Source of the DNA: Verrucomicrobiaceae bacterium | GTDB taxonomy: Bacteria > Verrucomicrobiota > Verrucomicrobiia > Verrucomicrobiales > Verrucomicrobiaceae | Length of the DNA: 64,000 bases | Reading direction: 5' to 3' | NCBI GenBank assembly: GCA_016795465.1 | Contig: JAEUHK010000124.1 | Coordinates: 124,001-188,000, forward strand | Shown: one piece after another, positions 8,136-17,281 of the stretch | Position numbering within the stretch: the stretch's first letter is position 1 | Layout: every line of letters starts with the position of its first letter | Notes under the pieces: generated by a model | What the model was told of the DNA's origin: nothing | Seen by the model: the letters and a program-made list of their open reading frames with translations, nothing else | The model's database searches: none | Program-made: the position numbers and the translations under genes

Positions 8136-9353
8136 ATGGCCAAAAGCACCATCTATGCAGGACTGGAAATCGGAACGCACAAAATCTGCGTCGTCGTCGG
8201 CGAGGCGAAGAAGGACGGCGCGATCAAAATCCTCGGCGTGGGCCAGGCCCCCTCCCGCGGCGTGCGCAAAGGCGAGATCGTCGATTTCGAAACTGTGCAA
8301 ACCTGCCTCAACGACGCGCTCGTGCGTGCTGAGGACCGCAGTGATGTGATGATCCGGAATGTCTTCCTCGGCGTCAGCGGCGCTCACATTCAATCGCTGA
8401 ACAACCGCGGCTGCCATCGCCTCCCCGAAGACCAGGTGGAGATCACCGAGGACGATGTCGAGGAGGCGAAGGAGATCGCCCGCAACGTCAGCATCCCGCA
8501 GCAGAACGTCTTCCTGCACAGCGTGACGCGGCAGTACATCGTCGATGGCGTCGAAGGCGTGCGCCAGCCCATCGGCCGTGAGGGCCGCATGCTGGAGGCG
8601 GATTACCACATCATCCACGGCGTGCGCGGCCGCATTCAAAACGCCATCCGCTGCGTGCGTGAGATCCCGCTCGAGGTCGAGGATGTCGTCTTCAATCCCG
8701 TCGCCGCGGCACAAGTTGTGCTCACACGCGAGGCGAAGACGCAAGGAGCCCTCATGCTGGATTTCGGCGCTGGAACCTGTGACTACGTTTTGTATGACGA
8801 CGGCATGATCACCGCCTCCGGCTGTGTGCCGCTGGGCGGCGATCACATCACGAACGATGTCGCGATGGCTCTCGAGATCCCGAACGGCCGTGCAGAGAAG
8901 CTCAAAATCGAAGAAGGCAGCACCGACTATCAAGACGTGCCCGAGGACGAAATGCTCAACATCGAGGACGAGACCGGTCTCGTGCTCGGCGAGGTGCCAC
9001 GAGCCTTCCTGAACGAAGTCATGTATCTGCGGACGAAAGAGATCCTAGAAACGGTGAAGGCCGCCGTGGAGCCTCATCTGCACCGCATCGGTGCCGGCGT
9101 GTTTTTGACCGGTGGTGTCAGCCTGATGAAAGGCATCGAAAACGTCGCCAATGAGGTCTTTGGCCGCAAAGTCACGCGTGCAGGCTCCGCGCCTGTGAGC
9201 GGCATCTCGTCCACGTTTGAAAATCCGCAGTTCTCCGCACCCATCGGCCTCATTCGTTATGCGCAAATTCTCGACGCCGAAAAACCTTACCTGTCACCGC
9301 TGAAAAGGCTTGGCAGACGCATGCAAGAGCTGCTTTCATCCTTCGCGCTGTGA
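8136..9353 (+). CDS. ftsA: Cell division protein FtsA
   Basis: A 405-residue actin-like ATPase that tethers FtsZ to the membrane. It shows the actin-fold phosphate-1 start (YAGLEIGTHKICVVVGE), the SHS2/1C subdomain (IRNVFLGVSGAHIQSLNNRG), the phosphate-2 loop (LMLDFGAGTCDYVLYDDG, with ASGCVPLGGDHITNDVA) and the adenosine loop (VFLTGGVSLMKGI). The C-terminus SPLKRLGRRMQELLSSFAL is a plausible amphipathic membrane-targeting helix. It begins 21 bp after ftsQ and is followed 56 bp later by ftsZ, as in a standard division cluster. Confidence 0.96.
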   Translation: MAKSTIYAGLEIGTHKICVVVGEAKKDGAIKILGVGQAPSRGVRKGEIVDFETVQTCLNDALVRAEDRSDVMIRNVFLGVSGAHIQSLNNRGCHRLPEDQVEITEDDVEEAKEIARNVSIPQQNVFLHSVTRQYIVDGVEGVRQPIGREGRMLEADYHIIHGVRGRIQNAIRCVREIPLEVEDVVFNPVAAAQVVLTREAKTQGALMLDFGAGTCDYVLYDDGMITASGCVPLGGDHITNDVAMALEIPNGRAEKLKIEEGSTDYQDVPEDEMLNIEDETGLVLGEVPRAFLNEVMYLRTKEILETVKAAVEPHLHRIGAGVFLTGGVSLMKGIENVANEVFGRKVTRAGSAPVSGISSTFENPQFSAPIGLIRYAQILDAEKPYLSPLKRLGRRMQELLSSFAL

Positions 9354-9409
9354 TTTGAGGAGATCACGGAGCAAAACGCATTCGCCCGCAAACCCGCAAC
9401 AACACCTTT

Positions 9410-11131
9410 ATGGTCGAATATCAACGCACTCAGACTCCCGGCATCCCTGCCGAAGGAGCACCCCGCATCTGCATCGTCGGCGTCGGCGGTGCCGGTTCGA
9501 ACGTCATCGACCGCATCACGCTCGACCGCATCGTCGAGGCGACGCTCGTCTGCATGCACACGGATGTGCGCGTGCTCAGCCATGCCATGGCACCATCGAA
9601 GGTGCAGCTCGGTGTCGAGCTCATGAAAGGCATTGGTGCTGGAGGTGATCCCGATCTCGGCCGTGAAGCCGCGCTCTTCTCTCGCGAGCAGATTCGTCAG
9701 TCGCTCGAAGGCCACGACATCATCTTCATCAGCGCCGGTCTCGGTGGTGGCACCGGCAGCGGTGCCGCGCCTGTCGTCGCGGAGATTGCAAAGGCCAGCG
9801 GTGCTCTTGTCATCGTCGTGGCCACCATGCCCTTCAGCTTTGAAGGCCGCCGCCGCATCGGCCAGGCCGAAGAATCACTCGAACTGCTGCAGAAGCGCTG
9901 TGATGCGCTCATCCTCTTTGAAAACAACCGCATGGGCGAGCTCATCCTGCCGAAGGATGGCATTCAAAAAGCCTTCACCCAGGCGGATCAGCTCATCGCG
10001 CAGTCGCTGCGTGCCGTTTCCACCATCACCGCCACGCCGGGCCTGGTGAAATTGGGCCTGGATGACCTCACCGCAGCGTTGCGCACAGCGAATGGTCGCT
10101 GCCTGTTTGGCTTTGGCGAGGCCCGCGGCCAGAATCGCGGTGCGGAAGCCGTCAAAAAAGCGCTCAAGAGCCCGCTCATCGATCAGGGCCGTCTGCTTTA
10201 CCACACCGAGACCCTGCTTGTGCATGTCGCCGGTGGCGAATCGCTCACGCTCGTCGAGGTCGAGGGCATCATGAAGCAGCTCGGCAAGAACGTGCCAGAC
10301 CAGACGCACATCCTTTTCGGCCTCGCCATCGATCCGAAGCTCGGTGACTCCGTCGCCGTCACGCTCATCAGCTCGCTCAGCCTTGCGCAGTTGAATGCGC
10401 ACTCCACCGCCGCACCGCCTGCCGAGATGATGGCACCGCGTGCTGAAGTCGCCGCACCAACTCCTGCGGCCATCACCGCGCCTGCACCTGCTCCGAAGCG
10501 TGAACCGAAGGCCCGCAGCGCACCGCCGCTCGCCAAAGCGCCGCCGCCTGTCGAAGAGGACTTCCTCTTCCGCACCGAAGAGATCATTCGCGAGGCTCCT
10601 GCGGCCATCGCGCCGGAACCGCAGGCTGCTGCTGAACCAGCCGCTGAGTCCGAAGAAGCCTTCTTCGATGAAGAAGAGCCGCCGTTTGAGGCCGAGGAAG
10701 CTTTCAGTGCGCCGGTTCACGAGCCTGAGCCCGAAACCGCCCGCATTCCTGTGCGCACGCCGGTTGCTCGCGAGTTGGCTGAAGCCGTCCGCGAGTCGAA
10801 AACACTCGCTGCCGTGATTTCACGTCCTGCGCCGGTCAGGCCCGAACCCGAGCCGGTGGTCGAAGACGACATGATCGTGTTCGAAAGCGAGGAGCCTGCG
10901 CCTGTTTCTCGTCCTGCACCTGCTCCGGCCCCGATTATGGCGGTCGCTCCTGCTCCTGCGCCAGTCACTTCCATCACACCACGCCGCACCATCGCCATCG
11001 AGCAGCCTTCGCTCGGCCTCGCCAGCGAAGAAGATCGTGGTCGTTTCAAGGACACCGAGCCCTCGCTCGTCGAAGGAGAGGATCTCGATGTGCCCACTTG
11101 GAAGCGTCTGAAGATGAAGCTGCGCCGGTAA
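9410..11131 (+). CDS. ftsZ: Cell division protein FtsZ, divergent, with long C-terminal linker
   Basis: Tubulin-like GTPase of the division ring, 573 residues. GTP-binding elements are present: GVGGAGSN (24-31), MHTD (49-52, normally INTD), GIGAGGDPDLGREAA (74-88) and the tubulin signature GGGTGSG (112-118). The T7 loop, normally GLINVDFADV, reads GLVKLGLDDL (211-220): the Asn and first Asp are Lys214 and Gly216, and only the last Asp (219) is kept. A Pro/Ala/Glu-rich linker of about 220 residues leads to DLDVPTWKRLKMKLRR, a conserved FtsA-binding type tail. Intact and in operon context, so it is probably functional with altered GTPase kinetics. Confidence 0.95.
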   Translation: MVEYQRTQTPGIPAEGAPRICIVGVGGAGSNVIDRITLDRIVEATLVCMHTDVRVLSHAMAPSKVQLGVELMKGIGAGGDPDLGREAALFSREQIRQSLEGHDIIFISAGLGGGTGSGAAPVVAEIAKASGALVIVVATMPFSFEGRRRIGQAEESLELLQKRCDALILFENNRMGELILPKDGIQKAFTQADQLIAQSLRAVSTITATPGLVKLGLDDLTAALRTANGRCLFGFGEARGQNRGAEAVKKALKSPLIDQGRLLYHTETLLVHVAGGESLTLVEVEGIMKQLGKNVPDQTHILFGLAIDPKLGDSVAVTLISSLSLAQLNAHSTAAPPAEMMAPRAEVAAPTPAAITAPAPAPKREPKARSAPPLAKAPPPVEEDFLFRTEEIIREAPAAIAPEPQAAAEPAAESEEAFFDEEEPPFEAEEAFSAPVHEPEPETARIPVRTPVARELAEAVRESKTLAAVISRPAPVRPEPEPVVEDDMIVFESEEPAPVSRPAPAPAPIMAVAPAPAPVTSITPRRTIAIEQPSLGLASEEDRGRFKDTEPSLVEGEDLDVPTWKRLKMKLRR

Positions 11132-11143
11132 GCGCTTTCAGGC

Positions 11144-11458
11144 TCAGGTTTCCAAAGGTGGCAGTCCATGCGCGGCACGGGCTTTGAGGCATTTTTCATC
11201 ACCCACCTGCAGTTCGCGGCAGGGATGCGGCCTTTGCTCGTAGATGCGGCAGGCCGCATGCGTGCCCACGGAGCCCTCCAGATGCACGCAACGGGGCGGT
11301 TGGCTCTCCGTGCCGCTGAAGCAAACACGCCACGGCGTGATTTGAACGAGCTTTGACTCATCGAGGCCGCGCTGCTCCGCCTCCTGCCAGTAAAACGACA
11401 CTCGGAAGTGGCAGCAGCAGGCACCGCAGGTGAGGCAGGCGGAAGGATCGGCAGGCAT
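11144..11458 (-). CDS. YkgJ/UPF0153-type cysteine-cluster protein
   Basis: A 104-residue protein with nine cysteines in the pattern of the CxxCxxCC zinc/iron-chelating (YkgJ) family: CLTCGACCCHFRV at the N-terminus, later CVHL, CRIYEQRPHPCRELQ and a final C near KCLKA. Members are small cytoplasmic metal-binding proteins whose partners are mostly unknown. It is convergent with ftsZ (12 bp between the ends), and its start lies 5 bp from the end of the upstream DUF1826 gene on the same strand, so the two are probably co-transcribed. Confidence 0.85.
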   Translation of the reverse strand: MPADPSACLTCGACCCHFRVSFYWQEAEQRGLDESKLVQITPWRVCFSGTESQPPRCVHLEGSVGTHAACRIYEQRPHPCRELQVGDEKCLKARAAHGLPPLET

Positions 11459-11463
11459 GGTGG

Positions 11464-12168
11464 CTAACTGATGAGCAGAAGACGTTTCTCACCCGGCACG
11501 GGATCCGGTGCCCGGTGAATGCACGGAGGCACGGGCGAGCCGGGATATTGCAGCGCGATGCGCCAGAGATTGCCCGTGCCAAAGCGAAACGGCACCGCGC
11601 CGGGCTGCGGCGCATAGTGCAGCGTGTAAAAATGCTCCTCGAGCCACTCTTCGAAAGGCATGTCGTCTTCTTGAGCATGCCATTGCCGCAGCTCTTCGCG
11701 TGTCTCCGGCACATCGACACGGCAGATGACCTCGTCATTGCGCAGGCCTTCCGAAGAAGCGCCATGATAGGTGCACAGCCAGGTGTCTGCCTGCACGGTG
11801 GCGCTATCCGCATGGAACGAGCATACATCCGTGCGCACGGGCGACTCGATCTCGTGCGTGTAGCCGTTCACGCAATCAAGCGTGGGCAGCAGTGCCCTTT
11901 CGCGGAGTCGTTCCATGTCCGCGAGCATCACCTCGATGGCTTTTTGACCTGCCGGGCTGAGGTCGAGGCTGTGCAAAAGCTCTTCGGTGAGGTGAGTGAT
12001 GCCTTGCGGGACGTCCAAACGGTTCACCACCTCGGCAAAATCCCCTTCGAGATCACGCGGCCAGCAAACGGCGTTCACACCCTTTTCGAAGTGAAAGCCC
12101 ACCAGTGCCTCAAAAGCATCCACGACGCAGATTTGAGGGTTTTGAAGGACAAATGGATCAAGTGCCAT
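11464..12168 (-). CDS. DUF1826 family protein
   Basis: A 234-residue soluble protein. The central region SFHADSATVQADTWLCTYHGASSEGLRNDEV fits DUF1826, whose members carry a similar His/Asp then 'TYxGPGTxWL' pattern, and the C-terminal HRAPDPVPGEKRLLLIS is also typical. Function of the family is unknown. No signal peptide or membrane segment. It lies just upstream of the YkgJ-type gene, suggesting a shared metal-related or redox role, though that is only context. Family assignment is from memory of its motifs. Confidence 0.7.
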   Translation of the reverse strand: MALDPFVLQNPQICVVDAFEALVGFHFEKGVNAVCWPRDLEGDFAEVVNRLDVPQGITHLTEELLHSLDLSPAGQKAIEVMLADMERLRERALLPTLDCVNGYTHEIESPVRTDVCSFHADSATVQADTWLCTYHGASSEGLRNDEVICRVDVPETREELRQWHAQEDDMPFEEWLEEHFYTLHYAPQPGAVPFRFGTGNLWRIALQYPGSPVPPCIHRAPDPVPGEKRLLLIS

Positions 12169-12210
12169 GGATGCTCACTGCCTTAACAACAGGTCCGTTT
12201 GAGGCAAGAA

Positions 12211-12238
12211 AAAGCCCGGACATCACTGTCCGGGCTTT
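12211..12238 (-). terminator. Intrinsic terminator of the DUF1501 gene
   Basis: AAAGCCCGGACA (12211-12222) pairs perfectly with TGTCCGGGCTTT (12227-12238) across a 4-base loop. Read on the minus strand the 12-bp stem is followed by a T-rich tract (TTTTTCTT), about 25 bp after the stop codon of the DUF1501 gene ending at 12263. Confidence 0.88.
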
Positions 12239-12262
12239 CATTGATGAAACTGGGCTTTTCGA

Positions 12263-13597
12263 TCAGGCGAGCACTTCGGTCAGGATGCGGCCGCCGTTCA
12301 CGATGTCGATCGGACGCGTGCCATCGGCCACGATGCGCTTCTCGCCGTTGATACCGAGGAGACGGTACATGGTCTTGGCGAGGTCTTCCGGGCCCACCGC
12401 ATCGCGATCAGGCTCACCGCCGAGGGCATCGGAGGCACCGTGGATGTAGCCTTCCTTCACGCCGCCGCCCGCGAGGGCCACGGAGAAGACGCGCGGCCAG
12501 TGGTCGCGGCCATTGGTGCCGTTGATCTTCGGCGTGCGGCCGAACTCGGAGCTGACCATGACGAGCGTGCGCTTGAGCATGCCGCGCTCTTCGAGGTCCG
12601 TGATGAGACGAGCGAAGGCCTGGTCGAAGTTCGGAGCCTGGCCGTCGAAGGCGCTCTTGATGTTGCTGTGGTGGTCCCAGCCACCGTAGTTGACGGAAAC
12701 CATGCGCACGCCGGATTCGACGAGGCGGCGGGCGAGCAGGAAGCGCTGGCCGGCGGTGTTGCGGCCGTATTCATCACGAAGCTTGTCGGACTCCTTGCTG
12801 AGATCGAAGGCTTCGCGGGCCTTGGCACTACTGATGAGGCCGTAGGCGGCCTGGTAGAAGCTGTCCATCGAAGCGATAGCATCGGACTTCTCGGCGGCCT
12901 TGAAGTGCTCGTCCACGGCGCCCAGGAGGCTGCGGCGGCGGTCGAAGCGCTTGTCATCGACTTCCTTCGGCGAAAGGAGATCGCGCACGGTAAAGCCTTT
13001 GTCAGCGGGATCACTTCCGAGGGCGAAGGGGCCGTAGGCGCTGCTCATGTAGCCGGTGCCCTGCTCAGGAGCGAAGACGTTCGGCACTACGACGTAGGGC
13101 GGGAGGTTGTTCCGGCTGCCCTGCTCGTGGGAGATGATGGAGCCGAAGCTGGGGAACTTGATCGCGGGGCTCGGGCGGTAGCCGGTGAACATGTTGTGCG
13201 TGCCACGCTCGTGAGCGGCCTCGCCGTGCGTCATGCTGCGAATGACGCTGATCTTGTTCATGATCTTGGCGATCTTCTCAAACTTCGCGCCGACGTATTC
13301 GCCGGGGATGCTGGTCTTGATCGGATTGTAGGGGCCGCGGTATTCCGGCGCGGCGAAGGGCTTCGGATCCCACGATTCATGCTGGGCCATGCCGCCCGGC
13401 AGGTAGATGTGAATGATGGAATCAGCGATGGGCTTGAACGTCTCCACCTCGGGCATCATCGGGGCGGCCTGAAGACGCAGCAGGTCCGGCAACGTGAGGC
13501 CGAGACCGCCGGCCATGCCGACGTAAAGGAAATCGCGACGGCTCACGCCAGCGCGGAGGTCAAGGTGGTTGCCTTGGCAGTTGGGGTGCATTTTCAT
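12263..13597 (-). CDS. DUF1501 family protein, Tat-exported
   Basis: 444 residues from the ATG at 13597 (MKMHPNCQGNHLDL). The frame is open further upstream to 13948, but that part overlaps the neighbouring gene and has no plausible signal. The N-terminus contains the Tat motif GVSRRDFLYVGMAGGLGLTL. Family motifs include IIHIYLPGGMAQHESWDPKP, ISVIRSMTHGEAAHERGTHNMFTGY, LARRLVESGVRMVSVNYGGWDHH, and the C-terminal MVSSEFGRTPKING followed by GRDHWPRVFSVALAGGGVKEGYIHGASD. No DUF1549 gene lies next to it, unlike the other two DUF1501 genes in this window. A clear terminator follows. Confidence 0.92.
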   Translation of the reverse strand: MKMHPNCQGNHLDLRAGVSRRDFLYVGMAGGLGLTLPDLLRLQAAPMMPEVETFKPIADSIIHIYLPGGMAQHESWDPKPFAAPEYRGPYNPIKTSIPGEYVGAKFEKIAKIMNKISVIRSMTHGEAAHERGTHNMFTGYRPSPAIKFPSFGSIISHEQGSRNNLPPYVVVPNVFAPEQGTGYMSSAYGPFALGSDPADKGFTVRDLLSPKEVDDKRFDRRRSLLGAVDEHFKAAEKSDAIASMDSFYQAAYGLISSAKAREAFDLSKESDKLRDEYGRNTAGQRFLLARRLVESGVRMVSVNYGGWDHHSNIKSAFDGQAPNFDQAFARLITDLEERGMLKRTLVMVSSEFGRTPKINGTNGRDHWPRVFSVALAGGGVKEGYIHGASDALGGEPDRDAVGPEDLAKTMYRLLGINGEKRIVADGTRPIDIVNGGRILTEVLA

Positions 13598-13728
13598 GGG
13601 GTGCGGTGGGGTGGATTTTCTGAAAAACGAAGGGTCAGAGGCGCACAACCTACGCCATGCCCCCGCAATTATTGCACAATCATCGCATTTTTCGCCCGAT
13701 GATTGCCCGCCAGGCAGGAAAATCCATG

Positions 13729-15120
13729 TCAGGAGTCCTGCCAGCCTTGCCTGACGACTTCCATGACCCAGACCTGTTTCGCCGAGGGGGCATTGAGAGG
13801 GTATTTGACCTTCAAAGTGAGGGGCAGAGCCGCACCTTCGGACTGTTTCAGCCAAAACTCGATCTGCTGGGAGGTGGTGCTGTCCCGCTCGATATAGCCA
13901 TGGATGACTGGGGCTCCGGGCTCCGAGATGCAGCGCAGTTCCACACATTTGAGGAGCCGGGGGCTACCAAACTGGTTTTCATAATAGAAGCCGTCGGAAA
14001 CCATCAGCCGCATGGTGACGGGCTGTGCAGGTCTTTCCTCCATGAACTGCGTCCAGCCCATGTCCCCTGCCCCGACGAAGGCCGCCCAGTCCACGCGAGG
14101 GCCCTTGGGGGTTTTTTCCACCAGGGCAGTCCGGCGGCCGCCACCTTCCAGCACGACCGTGTGCTCAAAAAAGCCTCCGTTGGACTCCTTAGATTCGACG
14201 ATGTTGTCATGCACTACGGGGCCATCGGCGTTTTTGGCATAAAAGGCGGCCATGCGCTCCTCAAGGCCGTTCACAGGCCGCGACCAGGCGAGGCGTTCTT
14301 TCCAATTCGGCGCGGCCAGGAACTTCCGCAGCACCTCCAAGGACAACGCCAGATCCATCGAAAGCTGGCTGGAGACAGGGCTCGCGGCTGGCTCGGTCGT
14401 GATGGCCTTCGCAAAGTCCTGCTTGCCGGTGGCTTTGAAGACAAGGCTTCCGTCCGGCACAGCAACTGGCTGCGGCTCCTCCTCGATCATGGCTAGCATG
14501 GGCGTCTCCGACGAACGGGCTGCGGTCTGCTTCGCCTCCACGCCGCCCCCGGAGGTGAGTGCACGGATCACAAAAGCCAGCGCAATGCACCCGATGACCA
14601 CAATGGTGCCGACGATGAGGCGCTTGCGGAATTCCTTGATCTCCGGATCCATCCGCATGCGCTCGAAGGCATCGCCGGGAAGCACCTGCGGCTCGTGGGA
14701 AGGTTCAAAATTCAATGTGCGGGCATGTGAACCCGTCGGCGGCCGCTGCTCCTCGGATTCGGGAACGCTCGAAGGCTCCGGGGCGGCCTCGGCAGCCTTG
14801 GGAAGCGTCGTGATCTTCGCGGCAGGTGGCGGCGGCATGTCTGCGTCTTCGATTTTCGCGGAAGCGGCGGCCGATGGGGGATCCGCGGGCGGCGTGGAGG
14901 CCTGCTGGCGGAACGGAATCTGCAAAGTCGTCTCAGCGGGTGTCTCCGGCACGGCACCGCCCATCAGCAGGGCGCGGCGTTTGGCCTTTTTGTTCTTCTC
15001 CGCCACCTGGAGCATGAGCATCTCCCCGCACTCCGGACAGGGACGCGAACGCGTCACACCCGTGACCTGCACTTCGACAGGCTTTTCGCAATGAGGACAG
15101 ACGAGCGAAACAGCGGGCAT
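13729..15120 (-). CDS. Zinc-ribbon protein with one membrane helix, function unknown
   Basis: 463 residues from the ATG at 15120. A zinc ribbon opens the protein (CPHCEKP at about 8-14, CPECGE at about 28-33). A long Pro/Ala/Glu-rich low-complexity stretch follows (about 45-150), then one transmembrane helix (about 168-186, LIVGTIVVIGCIALAFVIRAL) and a globular extracytoplasmic domain of about 270 residues that I do not recognise. The layout (cytoplasmic zinc ribbon, flexible linker, helix, outer domain) is common in Verrucomicrobia and Planctomycetes and suggests signalling or envelope function, but nothing here identifies an activity. Confidence 0.75.
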   Translation of the reverse strand: MPAVSLVCPHCEKPVEVQVTGVTRSRPCPECGEMLMLQVAEKNKKAKRRALLMGGAVPETPAETTLQIPFRQQASTPPADPPSAAASAKIEDADMPPPPAAKITTLPKAAEAAPEPSSVPESEEQRPPTGSHARTLNFEPSHEPQVLPGDAFERMRMDPEIKEFRKRLIVGTIVVIGCIALAFVIRALTSGGGVEAKQTAARSSETPMLAMIEEEPQPVAVPDGSLVFKATGKQDFAKAITTEPAASPVSSQLSMDLALSLEVLRKFLAAPNWKERLAWSRPVNGLEERMAAFYAKNADGPVVHDNIVESKESNGGFFEHTVVLEGGGRRTALVEKTPKGPRVDWAAFVGAGDMGWTQFMEERPAQPVTMRLMVSDGFYYENQFGSPRLLKCVELRCISEPGAPVIHGYIERDSTTSQQIEFWLKQSEGAALPLTLKVKYPLNAPSAKQVWVMEVVRQGWQDS

Positions 15121-15199
15121 GGGGAGCGGCGCATGATGCGTCACGCCTGCGGTGTCGCAACTGATGGCTCGACAAAATTCCGCGTCGCTGCCAGCGCTA

Positions 15200-16162
15200 C
15201 TAATTGGCCGCCACGCCGAAGCGTCCGCGGGCACGTTGCAGGCCCCAGCTCATCATCAGGCGCGCATCGTCCCAGATATACTTCGTCTTCGTGCCGAGCT
15301 GCACGAGGATCACGTCCCTGCCGCTGCTGCTGGCGGTGGAGATGAGGCAGCGTCCGCTGGCCACGGTGTAGCCGGTTTTCATCCCGTTGCACTCCGGCAT
15401 GCGGCCGAGGAGTTCGTTGGTGTTTTCGAGCGTGACGGTGCGCCCGTCCGCACGGCGGAAGGAGAAGTATTTGCGCCGCACAATATCGCGAATCGTCGCA
15501 TCGCGGTAGGCCACCATCGCCACCCGCGCCATGTCGCGGGCGGTGGAACGCTGCCCGGGAGCGGTGAGGCCGTGCGGGTTCACGAAATACGAGTTCGTGC
15601 AGCCCAGCGAGCGCACTTTGGCATTCATCTTCGCAGCGAAGGCCGAAATGCTGCCGGCATTGTCACGGGCGAGCACATTGGCGACGTCGTTCGCGCTCTT
15701 CACGAGGAAGGCATAGAGCAGCGTGCGGCGGGTGTACACCTCTCCCGTCTTCAGGCCGAGCCTTGTCGGCTCCACATTCACATCGCTGGCGGCCACGCGG
15801 ACCGGTTTGTCGAGATTTCCCGCATCCAGCACGACGAGCGCGGTGACGAGTTTTTGCGTGCTGGCCACGGCGCGGGGCGTCTCCGCATTCCGAGAGGCCA
15901 AATGCTGGCCGCTGCGGGCATCGAGCAAAAGATACGAGGCCGCGCGGATCGAGGGACCCGAGCTCACCGCGAACGTCGGCTCCACATCCAATGCCCGGGA
16001 GAAGGCGGGTGACATCTGCGCCCCCCCATCCCCCTGAGTCAATGCCGCCTGCTGGTAGATTGGCACCTCACGCGGAGCGATCGGGATGGCCCTCGGGGCG
16101 CTGCTTTCGCAGGAGGTCAGCAGCAGCGCGGCGGCGAGGATCGTGGAAATCGGCTTCAGCAT
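15200..16162 (-). CDS. D-alanyl-D-alanine carboxypeptidase (DacA/PBP5-type), lipoprotein
   Basis: Penicillin-binding protein of the S11 family, 320 residues, that trims peptidoglycan stem peptides in the periplasm. All three active-site motifs are visible: SxxK as ASTQK (Ser101, Lys104), SxN as KSANDVAN (Ser156) and KTG as GMKTGYT (Lys262). The N-terminus ends in a lipobox (LLLTSC, Cys18), so it is probably lipid-anchored. The usual C-terminal beta domain of PBP5 is missing, as in short endopeptidase/carboxypeptidase variants (PBP7-like). Confidence 0.93.
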   Translation of the reverse strand: MLKPISTILAAALLLTSCESSAPRAIPIAPREVPIYQQAALTQGDGGAQMSPAFSRALDVEPTFAVSSGPSIRAASYLLLDARSGQHLASRNAETPRAVASTQKLVTALVVLDAGNLDKPVRVAASDVNVEPTRLGLKTGEVYTRRTLLYAFLVKSANDVANVLARDNAGSISAFAAKMNAKVRSLGCTNSYFVNPHGLTAPGQRSTARDMARVAMVAYRDATIRDIVRRKYFSFRRADGRTVTLENTNELLGRMPECNGMKTGYTVASGRCLISTASSSGRDVILVQLGTKTKYIWDDARLMMSWGLQRARGRFGVAAN

Positions 16163-16224
16163 GGCGTTTGGCGCTCGAAGTAGGCCACCCCGTCTTTCTT
16201 GTCAAAACCTTGCTCCCCTGCCCT

Positions 16225-16260
16225 GTCATTCCGCATTCGACATTCGCAATTCCTCATTCA
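16225..16260. repeat. Degenerate CATTCG-type short repeat tract
   Basis: A run of imperfect CATTC/ATTCG units (GTCATTCCGCATTCGACATTCGC and onwards) directly before the PpiC-type gene. Its reverse complement has the GAATGACGAAT character of tracts at 26830, 30625 and 38210. Confidence 0.55.
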
Positions 16261-16272
16261 CTCTCCGCCGCC

Positions 16273-17166
16273 ATGGCACTCATCATCAACGGCGAGAAAA
16301 TCGACGACGAAATCATCGAGGCGGAGTTCCGCGAGATCAAAGGCTTCCACGAGCGCACGCTCCAGGTGGCCTGCTGCGAGCGTGACCCGGAGTTCCGCGC
16401 CCTCGCGAAGGACAACATCACCTCCCGCGCCCTGCTGGGCCAGGAGAGCCGCCGCCGCTACCCCGAGGTGCCCGAGGACGACATCGACGCCCGTCTTGCC
16501 AAGCTCATCGAAGAAGCCGGCGGCGAGGCGCAGTTCTATTTTAAGATCGGCGTGCCCGTGGCCGACAAGGCGGTCATCCGCGACAACCTCGCCAGCGGCG
16601 TGCGCCTCGACAAAACGCTTCAGGCCATCTACGCGCCCGAGCCGGATCCCACCGAGGCCGAGCTCCGTGCCGCCTACGAAGCCTCCACCGACCTCTATTT
16701 GACCGCCGAGGAGATCCACGCCGCACACATCACCAAGAGCCTGCAAGGCGCGAAAAGCCGTGACGAGGTCTTCCAATCCATGCGAGACATTCGTCGCCAG
16801 CTTCTGGATGGGGCGGACTTCATGAAGCTGGCTGAGGAGCACCGCGCTGACGAACAGCAGCAGATCGACCTCGGCTGGTTCAAGCGCGGCGAGTTCATGG
16901 AGGAGTTCGAGGCCATCGCCTTCAGCATGAACGAGGGAGAAATCAGCCCCGTCTTCACCACGCAGCTCGGCTTCCACGTCTGCACGGTGCTCGGTCGCAA
17001 AGCACCAGCCCCGATGCCCTTCGAGCAGGTCAAGGAGGCCGTCCGCGCCCGCCTCATCGAGCAGCACCGCGATGCGAAGTTCAACGACCTGCTCGATCAG
17101 CTCAAAGCCACCGCGAAGATCGAAGACACCGATCCGCCCGAGGAGGGCGAGAACTGCGGGCACTAA
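16273..17166 (+). CDS. PpiC-type peptidyl-prolyl cis-trans isomerase
   Basis: 297 residues from ATG 16273 (MALIINGEKIDDEIIEAEF); upstream in-frame extension covers repeat sequence and the divergent gene's start. The parvulin domain spans about residues 145-238: EEIHAAHITKSLQG, LLDGADFMKLAEEHRADEQQQIDLGWFKRGEFMEEFEAIAFSMNEGEISPVFTTQLGFHV shows the family's GDLGWF / G-ISPVF-T-FGYH pattern. A helical chaperone-like region precedes it. No signal peptide, so probably cytoplasmic. The C-terminus ends DPPEEGENCGH. Confidence 0.9.
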   Translation: MALIINGEKIDDEIIEAEFREIKGFHERTLQVACCERDPEFRALAKDNITSRALLGQESRRRYPEVPEDDIDARLAKLIEEAGGEAQFYFKIGVPVADKAVIRDNLASGVRLDKTLQAIYAPEPDPTEAELRAAYEASTDLYLTAEEIHAAHITKSLQGAKSRDEVFQSMRDIRRQLLDGADFMKLAEEHRADEQQQIDLGWFKRGEFMEEFEAIAFSMNEGEISPVFTTQLGFHVCTVLGRKAPAPMPFEQVKEAVRARLIEQHRDAKFNDLLDQLKATAKIEDTDPPEEGENCGH

Positions 17167-17174
17167 GAGAGGCT

Positions 17175-17258
17175 GTTTCAAGTTTCATGTTTCAAGCGAG
17201 ACTTGCCAGCACGGGCAAGCGTCAGGCATCTTGAAACGTGGAACCTGAAACTTGAAAC
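17175..17258. repeat. Nested inverted repeat built from TTTCAAG/CTTGAAA units
   Basis: GTTTCAAGTTTCA (17175-17187) pairs perfectly with TGAAACTTGAAAC (17246-17258); inside, GTTTCAAG (17189-17196) pairs with CTTGAAAC (17230-17237), and an inner CTTGCC...GGCAAG hairpin closes the loop. It fills the gap between the PpiC-type gene and the next small gene. No T-tract follows, so it is not a classic terminator. A related one-sided tract lies at 62931-62959. Confidence 0.8.
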
Positions 17259-17281
17259 ACCCGGCTACGCAAAGATCTCCC

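Noticed and set aside
12440..13702. A 420-codon plus-strand frame opposite the DUF1501 gene
   Set aside because: The minus strand has all DUF1501 motifs and a Tat signal. The plus frame is compositional.
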